A DNA stretch of 64,000 nucleotides from Vibrio sp. Of7-15 (GTDB lineage: Bacteria > Pseudomonadota > Gammaproteobacteria > Enterobacterales > Vibrionaceae), in assembly GCF_022347565.1 (NCBI RefSeq), contig NZ_JAKRGH010000007.1, positions 1 to 64,000 of the forward strand, written 5' to 3'. The position numbers and the translations under genes are program-made. Shown here one piece after another: positions 53,181 through 62,863 of the stretch. Positions within the stretch are counted from its first letter, which is position 1; each line of letters starts with the position of its first letter. The notes beneath the pieces were generated by a model that worked only from the letters and a program-made list of their open reading frames with translations, made no database searches and had not been told where the DNA came from.

Positions 53181-55484
53181 ATGCTATTTTCGAATAAAAA
53201 TATATGGATTGTGTATTGGGTAGTGTTTTTTATAAATGGTGCTCTACTTTGTTTTATTTCGTATTCAATGTGGTGCAGTAATAAAGAACAATTGCTTCAA
53301 AAGCAGCGGAATGAAGTTGAATTATTCTCAAGTTCCGTGGGATCACTTTTTCATGCCCATGGCACGTTACTGGATATCTTAGGAAACCAAATACAGAGCG
53401 ATAAAGAAATAGATAAAAATAAGCTTCAAAGCACATTTGACCGAATTCTTTTGTCTCAGCCTGAACTGGGTGGGATGATTTTATTTGATCTAAATGGCGA
53501 CATGATTTTTGGTAGTTCTAATATAGCACCAGAGAAAGTGGTTAATTTACTCGAATCTGAAAACACGAAAGCCAGTTTTAAGCTAACTTTGAGTAGCCAG
53601 CATTTTGTGTTGGGCAGAACGTATTTTTCCCAATCTCTGCACTCCAAAATCATTCCGGTGCGAAAAGCCATCAGAGATAAAAATGGTGTTCCTTTTGCCG
53701 TATTAGGGGCGGCAGTAGAACTGAATAAATCGAATGTTTTTCAAAATATCTCTTACGGCAGTGAAAGCCATGAAATCGGTTTAATTCGAGGGGATCGCTA
53801 TCGGCAGTTTTTTTCGTCGGCTACATTTGAATATAACGATTACTACACACCTGTGGACTTGAAATACTTTATACAAATCAAACAGAAGCTGTATCGATTG
53901 GGCAGTGATCGTTTACGTAAAATTAGAGAATCGGGGGAGGTATTTACCACGTCATTAGACAAGGCTGGCAGTGTGTTTCAAGGGGCGATTAAATACGATT
54001 CACAATTGGACCTTTGGGCTGTGTCGGGTATTGCAGAGAGAGCCATTATCGAGAAGTTTATTCCTAAGTTTCTGAGTGGCTTGCTCATTTTTGTTTGTAT
54101 ACAGACGTTTTTGTTTGTTTTGATGAGAGTCATGTCTTTGCGTGAGTACCAAAGACGTGAGCAGCTGCTTCATCAAATTTGTCATGATGATCTCACAGGT
54201 TTACCCAATCAAAAGCATTTAAAAGACAACTTCCATCAGTGGTGCATGCCAGCGAGTGAAACAACATTTGCTGTTTTGTTCATTGACCTTGATGATTTCC
54301 ATCATGTGAATGACAGTCATGGTTATGAATTTGGTGATGGGGTGTTAATTCAAGTTTCTGAACGATTAGGCGCTCTTCTACCTAAAGGTGGTTTACTGGC
54401 CCGTAAAGCGAGCGATGAGTTTCTGTTATTGGCTAAATATAAGGATAAATACGTTATTGAAGCCCTTTCTGATCAAATTTTGTGTGAAATATCGAAACCA
54501 TACCAGATCAACCAACGTCAATTTTCCTTAACATGCAGTATTGGTATTGCCTACTACCCTGAGCAGAGCGAATTGTTTGATGAACTGCTGTCGTTTGCTG
54601 GCTTAGCTTTGTTTCAAGCCAAAGAGCAGAAAAACAGAGCAAAACTGTTCACGATTGAAATGCAGCGATCGTATTTAAGAAAAATTACCATTGAACAGCG
54701 GTTAAGGCGCGCTATTGAAATACAAGATACCTTTATGGTTTACCAGCCGCAGTTCGACAAGTATGGCCAGTTGTATGGTGTTGAAGCGTTGGTGCGGTGG
54801 GTTGATAATGTGCTTGGTTTTGTTCCTCCTGATGAGTTCATTACAATTGCAGAATCAAGTGGTTTAATGGCGAGACTTGGACATATTATTTTTCAACAAT
54901 CCATTCGTGATGTGTCGTTACTTCATAAAAAGTTAGGCATTAATTTTCAGTTGGCAGTGAATATTTCGATAAAACAGCTTATAAAAAGTGATTTTGAGTT
55001 TAGGCTGCTGGATCTGATTAATAAATATGACTTTGATATTCATTATCTCACACTAGAAATAACCGAAAGCCTATTTATTGAAGACATGAACAAAGTAAAA
55101 CCCAAATGCCAATCTTTAAATAAGCTAGGAGCTAAAATTTCATTGGATGATTTTGGAACTGGGTATTCTTCATTAAGTATGTTGCGGTCATTACCTATTG
55201 ATGAATTAAAAATTGATAAAAGTTTTATTGATAATATAGAGTCAAATCCTCAGTCTTTACAAATGGTACAAAATATTATCGCTATCGGGAAAATATTCAG
55301 CCTCGATGTATTAGCCGAAGGGGTTGAAGAGAAAGATCAAGTGCGTATTTTATCTGGCTGCCAATGTGATTTTATTCAAGGTTATTTCTATGCTAAACCG
55401 ATGTCACTTAATGCGTTAGAAAACTACCTTAATACTCACTTTGTTGATTATTATGAAAATGAAATAACCGCGATGGCGAAATAA
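53181..55484 (+). CDS. Membrane GGDEF-EAL protein with intact EAL and degenerate GGDEF
   Basis: This protein of about 767 residues has TM1 (about 8-28), a periplasmic sensor of Cache-like size (about 30-290), TM2 (about 293-313), a GGDEF domain (about 335-490) and an EAL domain (about 500-750). The GGDEF motif is KASDEF, so cyclase activity is unlikely. The EAL set is complete: EALVRW, NISIKQL, LEITES, LDDFGTGYSSL, LKIDKSF and AEGVE. It is therefore predicted to degrade c-di-GMP in response to a periplasmic signal. The ATG at 53181 is preferred to the GTG at 53175; neither has a strong ribosome site. It precedes the chemoreceptor pair. Confidence 0.88.
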   Translation: MLFSNKNIWIVYWVVFFINGALLCFISYSMWCSNKEQLLQKQRNEVELFSSSVGSLFHAHGTLLDILGNQIQSDKEIDKNKLQSTFDRILLSQPELGGMILFDLNGDMIFGSSNIAPEKVVNLLESENTKASFKLTLSSQHFVLGRTYFSQSLHSKIIPVRKAIRDKNGVPFAVLGAAVELNKSNVFQNISYGSESHEIGLIRGDRYRQFFSSATFEYNDYYTPVDLKYFIQIKQKLYRLGSDRLRKIRESGEVFTTSLDKAGSVFQGAIKYDSQLDLWAVSGIAERAIIEKFIPKFLSGLLIFVCIQTFLFVLMRVMSLREYQRREQLLHQICHDDLTGLPNQKHLKDNFHQWCMPASETTFAVLFIDLDDFHHVNDSHGYEFGDGVLIQVSERLGALLPKGGLLARKASDEFLLLAKYKDKYVIEALSDQILCEISKPYQINQRQFSLTCSIGIAYYPEQSELFDELLSFAGLALFQAKEQKNRAKLFTIEMQRSYLRKITIEQRLRRAIEIQDTFMVYQPQFDKYGQLYGVEALVRWVDNVLGFVPPDEFITIAESSGLMARLGHIIFQQSIRDVSLLHKKLGINFQLAVNISIKQLIKSDFEFRLLDLINKYDFDIHYLTLEITESLFIEDMNKVKPKCQSLNKLGAKISLDDFGTGYSSLSMLRSLPIDELKIDKSFIDNIESNPQSLQMVQNIIAIGKIFSLDVLAEGVEEKDQVRILSGCQCDFIQGYFYAKPMSLNALENYLNTHFVDYYENEITAMAK

Positions 55485-55770
55485 GACATGGTCAATAAAT
55501 GAACATTATTGTTTCTTAAAGTTACATAATAAACTTTGTCAGGTAAGTGCTTTCTAAATATAAGGTATTTATTTATAAGAAAATATTGATTATTACCCAT
55601 TTCGAATACTGTTTTGACAGACTGTATTTTGACGCTAATTGAATACTGTTAAGTATCGACTTTTTATAAAATTATCCCTATTATTCAACTGGTCAATATA
55701 TCTGTGTTGATCGTTGTTAGGGTTAATCATGAAACACAATTAAATATTTATTACTCCTATCATATCAACA
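55485..55770. other. AT-rich spacer before the first paired chemoreceptor
   Basis: About 290 bp with no gene, between the GGDEF-EAL stop and the conserved leader. It should hold the chemoreceptor promoter. No sigma-28-like box was found. Confidence 0.4.
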
Positions 55771-55850
55771 AGCTGCAAATGGATAGCAGTCAGTTTTAGC
55801 AATGGATGCCCGTCTATTTCAAGCATATAAGAAATGTTGGAGACTAAGTG
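55771..55850 (+). promoter_or_regulatory. Leader with ANGGA hairpins, first chemoreceptor copy
   Basis: GCTGC (55772-55776) pairs with GCAGT (55786-55790) and shows ATGGA in the loop. GCA-ATGGA-TGC (55799-55809) shows it again. A third GGA is in the ribosome site (55839-55841) before the GTG start. Hairpins presenting ANGGA plus a GGA at the ribosome site are the usual mark of CsrA/RsmA control. The same layout precedes the second copy. Confidence 0.5.
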
Positions 55851-57797
55851 TTTAAATTTAGTGATTTGAAAGTAGGCACCAAGCTTGGTGTTGGTTTTGG
55901 TGGTGTTTTGGTGTTAACTTCATTAGTGGCAATGAATGGCATTAATGGCACCACAACCATTAGTGAGGATGTGGAAAAAGCGGATGATGTTAACCGTATG
56001 GTTAAATACATTAAAGAAGCTCGCATCAGTGAAAAAAACTACGTAATACGAGAAACAGACAGCTCGGTTCAATCACTGGATGAAATGGTCGCTAAAATCA
56101 CCTCTTTAGCGTTACAAACAAAACACTCTCTATCTGAAGCCTCTCACCAACAACAGATGGATCGAGTGATTGCTTCAACGAATGATTACCATCAAGAATT
56201 TAAGCACTTCATGAAACTGAAGCAGCAAGCTAATTCTGCTGCGTTAGACATGCGTGAGCAAGCTCGTGTTGTCGATCAGCTATTGTCTGATATTCGCCAA
56301 GATCAAAAAGTGGCGTTTGAGCAGTTGGTTCAAAATCAAGGCAGTTATGTTGATATTCAAGATGCGATTGAAAAAGCCGATGACGCTAACCGCATGATCA
56401 AATGGATGCTTGAAACTCGTCGAGCTGAGAAAAACTACATTCAGTCTTTAGACAGTAAATATGCAGACAATGTAGCCAATCATGTTAAGAGCATGAACCA
56501 GTTGATGACCAGCTTAAAACAACGTTATCTTCAGGAACGTCATATTGAAATGGCCAAAACAGTACTAGCGAGCATTAAGCAGTATCAAGTGTCTTTTAAT
56601 AATTACCTCTCTATTCAGCAGCAAATGGAACGCGCGAATGAAGTAATGTTAGACAAAGCTCGTGAAGCTGAAAGTTTGATTAACGATACACGTCAATACC
56701 AGAAAAACCATTTAGGTGAGCAGATTGACACGGTCGAAAACGTGAGTATTGCGTTAGCGCTGGCATCTATTCTATTGGGCTTGCTCATTAGTGTTGTTAT
56801 TACTCGCTTAATTGTTCGTCCACTTCAGGAAGCGGTACAGATTACTCGTTCTGTCGCCGATGGCGATCTCAGTATTACAGTGACTACCGATCGCAAAGAT
56901 GAAATTGGTGATTTGTTTGTAGCCATGGGTACGATGACTACAGGCTTACGCCAAGTCATGACACGCCTATCTGACAGTATTTGTCATATTGCTACTGCAT
57001 CGGAAGAACTTTCCGCGGTAACGAAGCAGACAAGCGTTGGTATTAATGCTCAACGTGGTGATATCGAACAAGTCGCCACAGCCATGACAGAAATGAATGC
57101 CACAGCTTCAGAAGTGGCGAATCGTGCTGATTTAACGTCTCAGGCAGCCCAGCAAGCGAACGATCAAACTAAAACAGGTAATGATCTTGTTGTTAGTACA
57201 GTACAAGGTATGGGAACACTGGCCCAAGAGGTTGAACAATCTGCTGAGATTATTCAGCAAGTGAAAGCGGATAGCGAAAACATTGTTTCGGTACTGGACG
57301 TGATTAAGAACATTGCCGATCAAACGAACCTACTTGCGTTAAATGCAGCTATTGAAGCAGCTCGCGCTGGTGAGCATGGTCGTGGTTTTGCGGTTGTCGC
57401 TGACGAAGTGCGCTCTTTGGCTCAAAAAACTCAAGACTCGACCATTGAAGTTGAGAAGCTGATTGATGCCTTAAAAACGGGAACAGACACGGCAGTAGGT
57501 GCAATGGAAAATAGCCAAGGCCAAGTACAACAAATGGTGAATATGTCTGAGCAAGTAAATAATGCCCTGACGTCCATTACACAAGAAGTGTCTACTATTA
57601 CAGAAATGAACATCCAGATCGCAACAGCGGCTCAGGAGCAAAGTGCCGTTGCCGAAGATGTGAGTGTTCGCGTGAATGCCATTCAAGGGGTATCAGATCA
57701 ATCTGCTGCGGCTTCTGAACAAACATCATCAGCCAGTGCTGAGCTTGCTCAATTAGGTGAGGAACTTCAAAGTCTGATTGTGAGATTTAAGCTGTAG
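55848..57797 (+). CDS. Methyl-accepting chemotaxis protein with helical periplasmic domain, copy 1
   Basis: This 649-residue chemoreceptor has TM1 near 12-30, an all-helical periplasmic sensor (about 35-300, HBM-like, with [16 protein letters not shown] and [16 protein letters not shown] as its two similar modules), TM2 near 302-322, HAMP and a signalling tip ([20 protein letters not shown], then [16 protein letters not shown]). The two sensor modules each carry a K-E-AR-R/SEKNYI pattern, typical of the bimodular fold. The ligand is unknown. It starts at GTG with GGAGA eight bases upstream. It is followed by its own terminator and then by a close paralogue of equal length. Confidence 0.93.
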   Translation: MFKFSDLKVGTKLGVGFGGVLVLTSLVAMNGINGTTTISEDVEKADDVNRMVKYIKEARISEKNYVIRETDSSVQSLDEMVAKITSLALQTKHSLSEASHQQQMDRVIASTNDYHQEFKHFMKLKQQANSAALDMREQARVVDQLLSDIRQDQKVAFEQLVQNQGSYVDIQDAIEKADDANRMIKWMLETRRAEKNYIQSLDSKYADNVANHVKSMNQLMTSLKQRYLQERHIEMAKTVLASIKQYQVSFNNYLSIQQQMERANEVMLDKAREAESLINDTRQYQKNHLGEQIDTVENVSIALALASILLGLLISVVITRLIVRPLQEAVQITRSVADGDLSITVTTDRKDEIGDLFVAMGTMTTGLRQVMTRLSDSICHIATASEELSAVTKQTSVGINAQRGDIEQVATAMTEMNATASEVANRADLTSQAAQQANDQTKTGNDLVVSTVQGMGTLAQEVEQSAEIIQQVKADSENIVSVLDVIKNIADQTNLLALNAAIEAARAGEHGRGFAVVADEVRSLAQKTQDSTIEVEKLIDALKTGTDTAVGAMENSQGQVQQMVNMSEQVNNALTSITQEVSTITEMNIQIATAAQEQSAVAEDVSVRVNAIQGVSDQSAAASEQTSSASAELAQLGEELQSLIVRFKL

Positions 57798-57822
57798 TTT
57801 AACAAAATCTCTAATAGCAAAT

Positions 57823-57852
57823 AAAACGCCATGCATTGTCATGGCGTTTTTT
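57823..57852 (+). terminator. Terminator, chemoreceptor copy 1
   Basis: AAAACGCCATG (57823-57833) pairs with CATGGCGTTTT (57840-57850), followed by more T. The same stem ends the second copy. Confidence 0.92.
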
Positions 57853-58399
57853 CTTTGTGAGAAATAAATATAAAACACAGTGATTATAATGAAGAGTATG
57901 TTGTAAGCATAGTTTGTAATAATGGCGAATTTTAAATAATATTTAGCATAAAGGCTGTTTATTTTTGGTTTGATATTACATAGTCGTTCGGCTTGTTTTA
58001 TAGCACCAATTTAATATATTTTTACTAACTATTTAAAAGTAAGGCTTAATACTATTATCCTTTAAAAACATAAGGACTAATATCGTTCTATTTTAAAATG
58101 AATAAGTATACGGAACGATTGGTGGAATATAGTTGTAGACATGGCGGCTATTGATTAATAGGAAGGTGGTTGGATAAATATGGTATATAAAGTCCATCAT
58201 AATCAATAACCTAAGTGAATGTTAATGTCTTAATTATATCTTTTTATATTAATTGTAAGAAAAAGTTATTTATAAATTCGACAATAAATAATTTCGATCA
58301 TAGAATACGCCCCGCAAAATATCTTGCCTCTTAATCTTCTTAATAAGTTAAATAAAAACAAAAGAAATTAAGTGTTTGGTTATTCCAACCAGAATAAAA
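57853..58399. other. AT-rich spacer between the paired chemoreceptors
   Basis: About 550 bp with no gene. It must contain the second receptor's promoter, since a strong terminator stands before it. No repeat or RNA was recognised here. Confidence 0.4.
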
Positions 58400-58478
58400 G
58401 CTGCAGATGGAAAGCAGTCCCGATAGCAATGGATGCTCCTCTATTTAAGCTTGCGTAAAAGATGTTGGAGACTAAGTG
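58400..58478 (+). promoter_or_regulatory. Leader with ANGGA hairpins, second chemoreceptor copy
   Basis: GCTGC (58400-58404) and GCAGT (58414-58418) bracket a loop with ATGGA. AGCA-ATGGA-TGCT (58425-58437) is the second hairpin. GGA at 58467-58469 is in the ribosome site before GTG. Loops, order and spacing match the first copy while much sequence between has changed, which suggests selection on the fold. Confidence 0.5.
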
Positions 58479-60425
58479 TTTAAGTTTAGTGATTTGAAAG
58501 TAGGTAAAAAGCTAGCCATTGGCTTTGTCAGTGTATTGGTTTTAACTACCTTGGTTGCTGTTAACGGCATTATGGGTTTAAACAAAGTCAGCGATAATGT
58601 TGATCTTGCCGATGACGTTAATCGTATGGTTAAGCTAATAAAAGAAGCGCGAGTCAGCGAAAAAAATTACGTTATCCGAGGGGCTGATAAATACGTTCAG
58701 TCCATGAATCAAGTAATGGATAACATCTCGGCTTTGATCCCTGATATTCAGCACCGTATTACTGAACCTGAGCAGCAGGGTCGAATGGAGCAAGTCTCTT
58801 CGGCAACAAGTGAATATTATCAAGAGTTTAAGCACTTTATTGAGCTTAAGCAGCGAGCGAATAACGCAGCAATAAATATGCGTGAACAAGCACGTGTTGT
58901 TGACGATTTATTAACGGGCATTCGTCAAGATCAAAAAAAGGTTTTTGAGCAGTTAATTGAATCTAAAGGCAACCACCGATCCATTAAAGAAGGTAAAGAA
59001 AGAGCAGACGATACCAACCGTATGCTTAAATGGATGCTGGAAAGTCGCCGTGCTGAGAAAAACTACATTCAGTATGCAGATGAAAAATACGCACGATACG
59101 TTGATAAACACATTGAGAATATGACTCAATTGATGAAAGACTTAAAGCAACGTTATACGAATCTCTCACATAAAAGCATGGCAGATAACGTGCTTGGGAG
59201 CATTCGCAAGTACCAGGCGTCTTTTAATAATTACCAATCAATCCAACAAGAAATGCTTGTTGCTAATGACATCTTGCTGAGCAAAGCTCGTGAAGCGGAA
59301 AGCTTGATCAACGACATGCGCAAAGTACAAAAAGCGCATTTGGCTGAGCAGGTTAACAGCATTGAAATGGTCAGCATTGGTTTGTCTTTGGTGGCGATCT
59401 TTGTTGGCTTAGTCATCAGTGTTGTGATTACACGTATGATTGTAACTCCTTTGCAAGAAGCCGTTCGTATTACCCGTTCAGTTGCAGAAGGAGACTTAAC
59501 CGTAGAAGTGAACACCGAGCGTAAAGATGAAATCGGTGATTTATTTGTGGGAATGGCCTCCATGACCACTGATTTACGCCAAGTGATCAGCCACCTATCG
59601 GTCAGCATTAGCCAAATTGCAGCATCTTCTGAAGAGCTTTCAGCGGTAACGGTGCAAACCAGTGCCGGTGTAAACAGCCAGCGTGGCGACATTGATCAAG
59701 TGGCGACGGCCATGACAGAAATGAATGCAACAGCCTCAGAGGTCGCGAGCAGGGCTGATTTAACCTCTCAGGCGGCACTACAAGCGAATGAGCAAACCAA
59801 AGTGGGTAATGAACTTGTAGTAAGCACGGTGCAAGGCATGGGGGCCTTGGCTCAAGAAGTAGAGCAGTCGGCAGAAGTGATCCAACAGGTGAAAGCTGAC
59901 AGCGAAAATATTGTTTCAGTATTGGATGTGATTAAAAATATCGCAGATCAGACCAACCTTTTGGCCTTGAATGCAGCCATTGAAGCAGCGCGTGCTGGTG
60001 AATATGGTCGTGGTTTTGCTGTCGTGGCGGATGAGGTTCGCTCATTGGCTCAAAAAACCCAAGACTCTACCATTGAAGTGGAGCAACTGATTGATACATT
60101 AAAATCAGGAACAGATACAGCGGTAGGCGCAATGGAGAATAGCCAGCAGCAGGTTCAACAGATGGTGAACATGTCTGAGCAAGTGAATGATGCCTTGACG
60201 TCGATCACCGAAGAGGTCTCAACCATTACGGAAATGAACATTCAGATCGCGACGGCAGCTCAAGAGCAGAGCGCAGTCTCAGAAGATGTGAATATACGTG
60301 TGAATGCCATTCAGGGTGTGTCTGATCAAACGGCGGCGGCCTCTGAGCAAACTTCTGCGGCAAGTGCGGAATTAGCGAAGTTAGGTGAAGAGCTTCAAAG
60401 CTTGATCATACGATTTAAGCTGTAA
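58476..60425 (+). CDS. Methyl-accepting chemotaxis protein with helical periplasmic domain, copy 2
   Basis: This 649-residue paralogue of the receptor at 55848 has the same domain order: TM1, two-module helical sensor ([16 protein letters not shown] and [16 protein letters not shown]), TM2, HAMP and the conserved tip ([20 protein letters not shown]). The cytoplasmic half is nearly identical to copy 1, while the sensor has more changes, so the two probably bind different or related ligands. It starts at GTG, with the same leader and the same terminator stem as copy 1. Confidence 0.93.
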   Translation: MFKFSDLKVGKKLAIGFVSVLVLTTLVAVNGIMGLNKVSDNVDLADDVNRMVKLIKEARVSEKNYVIRGADKYVQSMNQVMDNISALIPDIQHRITEPEQQGRMEQVSSATSEYYQEFKHFIELKQRANNAAINMREQARVVDDLLTGIRQDQKKVFEQLIESKGNHRSIKEGKERADDTNRMLKWMLESRRAEKNYIQYADEKYARYVDKHIENMTQLMKDLKQRYTNLSHKSMADNVLGSIRKYQASFNNYQSIQQEMLVANDILLSKAREAESLINDMRKVQKAHLAEQVNSIEMVSIGLSLVAIFVGLVISVVITRMIVTPLQEAVRITRSVAEGDLTVEVNTERKDEIGDLFVGMASMTTDLRQVISHLSVSISQIAASSEELSAVTVQTSAGVNSQRGDIDQVATAMTEMNATASEVASRADLTSQAALQANEQTKVGNELVVSTVQGMGALAQEVEQSAEVIQQVKADSENIVSVLDVIKNIADQTNLLALNAAIEAARAGEYGRGFAVVADEVRSLAQKTQDSTIEVEQLIDTLKSGTDTAVGAMENSQQQVQQMVNMSEQVNDALTSITEEVSTITEMNIQIATAAQEQSAVSEDVNIRVNAIQGVSDQTAAASEQTSAASAELAKLGEELQSLIIRFKL

Positions 60426-60452
60426 CTTTCTTATCAGTCCCTATAAACACGT

Positions 60453-60482
60453 AAAACGCCATGCACTGCCATGGCGTTTTTT
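60453..60482. terminator. Terminator, chemoreceptor copy 2
   Basis: AAAACGCCATG (60453-60463) pairs with CATGGCGTTTT (60470-60480). The flanking A/T runs let it serve the convergent gene at 60494 as well. Confidence 0.92.
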
Positions 60483-60493
60483 ATTGAGTTCAT

Positions 60494-60817
60494 TTAGCGC
60501 TTAGGTAATAGAACAAACTCTACATCTTCCTCAGGCATTGGCTGCGCAAACATCGTTAAGATGAATAAGCTTGAATAGCCTACCGTACATGCTGTTCCAC
60601 ACTCTGGTTCGTAGTTATATAAAGTATCTTCTTTATCAGCAGCTTGAAAAGAGCTAGCGTCCGATTGGTTTAGTGCTATTTTTTGCTCTTTGTATTGATA
60701 AGTATTTTGTGCTTTCGGGCTGCTGACATAATTTTCATTATATAAAAATAGTGTGTTGTCAGCTGAGGCAGCGGCGGTAATAGAATAAAAGGCAAGTAGC
60801 AGTGTTAGTAAGCGCAT
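60494..60817 (-). CDS. Small secreted protein, unknown
   Basis: This 107-residue protein has a signal peptide (about 1-19, ending ASAD). The mature chain has two cysteines five apart (PECGTACTVG) and a mildly hydrophobic segment near 80-92. No family recognised. It is convergent with the second chemoreceptor and shares its terminator. Confidence 0.6.
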   Translation of the reverse strand: MRLLTLLLAFYSITAAASADNTLFLYNENYVSSPKAQNTYQYKEQKIALNQSDASSFQAADKEDTLYNYEPECGTACTVGYSSLFILTMFAQPMPEEDVEFVLLPKR

Positions 60818-60969
60818 ATTAATATTCCTAAGTGTTTGTTAAATCGTAGCAACCATTTGTACGTTGTTCAATTGTTTTTTATAAATCTTATAAGGAGCAA
60901 ATAAAATTATTGAACGGTGTTTTTATTGTGTGTAATCTATCACTTCTTCAGTAATAATTATCCGATGTA

Positions 60970-61350
60970 ATGATGAAAAAAGACAAAGCAATCGACAATA
61001 AAGGGTCCGAAGTGGGTGTGTTTATTGGGCACCATGGTGTCAGTTTATCTAACCCTTTACCTCTTCTAATGGCATTTGAGCAGTATGAATGGGCGTATTT
61101 AAATTCGACTCATGAGGAAAGTACATTAGGCTTTGCAACGGCTGAAGGCTTCACACTGCACATCCAAAGCCCAGAGCCAAGCGTATTTGACGTAAGCATG
61201 GGAATAGAGGCTCCAGATCTTGATGAACTACGTATTTCAGCTAAATGGAAATCAGTAAATCATACGAAGGTAAGAGAACTGATTAATCTGTACAGCCAAG
61301 CGGAAGAAAAAGTGATTCGAGATCGCTTAATGGAGCAGCGTTCTTCATAG
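60970..61350 (+). CDS. Small cytosolic protein, unknown
   Basis: This 126-residue protein has no signal peptide or membrane segment. A GVFIGHHGVSLSNPL segment opens it and an acidic, helical tail closes it (ELINLYSQAEEKVIRDRLMEQ). No family recognised. Start at 60970 or at the adjacent ATG at 60973. Confidence 0.55.
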   Translation: MMKKDKAIDNKGSEVGVFIGHHGVSLSNPLPLLMAFEQYEWAYLNSTHEESTLGFATAEGFTLHIQSPEPSVFDVSMGIEAPDLDELRISAKWKSVNHTKVRELINLYSQAEEKVIRDRLMEQRSS

Positions 61351-61384
61351 TATTGAAACGCATTGTTGAAGTTAGCTACATCTG

Positions 61385-61499
61385 TAAATGATAACCTCAT
61401 TTGAAAGACTGAAGGATTAAAAGGGCGAGTATCGGATCACTGCCCCGACTTTGAAAAGTGGTATGTTGTCTATGAGCGTATCGCTGAGGTTATCATTTA
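61385..61499. mobile_element. MITE-like 115-bp element with 15-bp terminal inverted repeats
   Basis: TAAATGATAACCTCA (61385-61399) and its exact complement TGAGGTTATCATTTA (61485-61499) flank 85 bp without an open frame. Perfect terminal repeats with a non-coding core are the mark of a miniature inverted-repeat element. The flanks end in AT-rich sequence, and no clear target duplication is visible. Confidence 0.5.
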
Positions 61500-61699
61500 A
61501 ATACATGTTACTTTTATTTTCTCTATTTCCTATCATTTTGTTGAATTAGCAGGTGGCTCTTTGCCTTGATGCTTTTTGGCCATATTTTCGGGCTGACCCC
61601 TTTTCTATATAGCACAGATACAAGGTTCTTTTTAGCAGGATAAACTTCATTATCTTTTCATTTTTATGGTAGGTAGTGGTAATAATTATCATTTAACTA

Positions 61700-61728
61700 T
61701 TTTTGTTAACCTGTATAATTAACAAAAA
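61700..61728. promoter_or_regulatory. Palindrome overlapping a TGTATAAT promoter box
   Basis: TTTTTGTTAA-N9-TTAACAAAAA, with the spacer and right arm giving an extended -10 box TGTATAAT. It is about 120 bp upstream of the gene at 61851, so a bound repressor would block that promoter. Confidence 0.45.
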
Positions 61729-61850
61729 CATTAATTTCCCCCTCACTCTCTTTTTATTCTTGGTGGAAACCCTTAGAGCTGGCTGCACAGCAGACATTCA
61801 GCCTGAGTTATGCATTTAATATTCTGTTGTAACATGATTGAGATAAGGTG

Positions 61851-62129
61851 ATGACTGATAGTCAATATAATGCTTGGCTAAAAACCAAAGCAAAAGGAAT
61901 ACGACGTTATTTGGTGACGAATGCCTGTATATTAGGTGGTGTCTATTTTGCCTTTATGCACTTATTTTTAGATTCTGATAGAGCGGCATTCTTTAGCGCA
62001 CCAATAGAGGCTCAAGTGATAAAAACACTAGCTTGTTTTATGTTTGGTGTGATGGCGGCGTGGACATTTTGGTTACAGAATAAGAAATTTGAAAAAGCTT
62101 ATTTACAGAAAAAGGGTGAGTCAGCGTAG
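61851..62129 (+). CDS. Small membrane protein, unknown
   Basis: This 92-residue protein has two hydrophobic segments (about 20-38 and 60-80) and basic ends (KTKAKGIRRYLV, then KKFEKAYLQKKGE). No family recognised. The ATG at 61851 is used, with AAGG just upstream. It is downstream of a palindrome/promoter arrangement, so it may be repressed. Confidence 0.55.
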   Translation: MTDSQYNAWLKTKAKGIRRYLVTNACILGGVYFAFMHLFLDSDRAAFFSAPIEAQVIKTLACFMFGVMAAWTFWLQNKKFEKAYLQKKGESA

Positions 62130-62265
62130 AATATTTAAACGATTACAGCGAGTGCTTTTTAGCCATGAAGGGCTTTTATATTTACGGTGTCCTATTTTAG
62201 GTTAATGAGCGCTGGGTTGGCACTTTGGTCGGTTTTATTCGGCAGGAAAAGATTAAGGTTAAAAT

Positions 62266-62718
62266 ATGATTCCAATTAATACATCCATTGTTTCTGGTGT
62301 TGCGATATCAGAAATCGATGGTGAAATGAAAATGTTATTGATGAAACGTGTCAAAGGCGGTTTCTGGTGCCATGTGGCGGGCTCAATGGAAGAGGGAGAA
62401 TCAGGCCCGGAAGCTATTGTTCGAGAGTTCTTAGAAGAAACTCAAATAAAAGTTTCACATTTATATAATGCACAGTTTCTTGAGCAGTTTTATGAAGCAA
62501 ATGTGAATGTAATCGAGCTTATTCCGGTATTTGTGGTGTTATGCTCTCCTAATCAGGAGGTTGAACTAAACCATGAACATACCGAATACAAGTGGTGCAG
62601 TTTAGAAGAAGCATTAGAGCTTTCGCCATTTCCAAATCAGCATGCGGTGTTTAAGCACGTATGGTCCTATTTTGTCGAGCAGCCAATCAACAAGTTATAT
62701 AGAGTCAAAACCAGCTAG
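62266..62718 (+). CDS. Nudix hydrolase
   Basis: This 150-residue pyrophosphohydrolase has a Nudix box starting at Gly39: G39-x5-E45-x7-R53-E54-x2-E57-E58. The usual glycine near the end of the box is Gln60. All metal-binding acids are present. Nudix enzymes cut nucleoside diphosphates linked to another group. The exact substrate is not readable. AGGTT lies upstream of the ATG. Confidence 0.88.
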   Translation: MIPINTSIVSGVAISEIDGEMKMLLMKRVKGGFWCHVAGSMEEGESGPEAIVREFLEETQIKVSHLYNAQFLEQFYEANVNVIELIPVFVVLCSPNQEVELNHEHTEYKWCSLEEALELSPFPNQHAVFKHVWSYFVEQPINKLYRVKTS

Positions 62719-62863
62719 CAAAGCGTATTTTTGCCTTAGGCTGTGTCCCTTAGTGATGCAGCTTAATACCTCACGTTGGAAATATGTACATCAATAATCT
62801 AAACAAGATGTTATTGTTTGGTGTGATTTACATTGAATGTTAGGTATTAAGGAGCTCTCAGAT

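Larger units (their letters stand above)
61351..61850. other. Non-coding region with MITE-like element and promoter dyad
   Basis: About 500 bp with no gene. It contains the 115-bp inverted-repeat element at 61385-61499, the 10-bp palindrome at 61700-61728, and a short AAAAGGGGTCAGCCCGAAAA-type sequence on the minus strand near 61590-61610 that resembles the edge of REP-type elements. Confidence 0.5.

Noticed and set aside
55771-55850. c-di-GMP (GEMM) riboswitch before the chemoreceptor
   Set aside because: The conserved GEMM core and tetraloop receptor sequences are not seen. Two short ANGGA hairpins fit better with CsrA.
61385-61499. Integron attC site
   Set aside because: The ends do not fit the GTTRRRY/RYYYAAC cores, and no cassette array is present.
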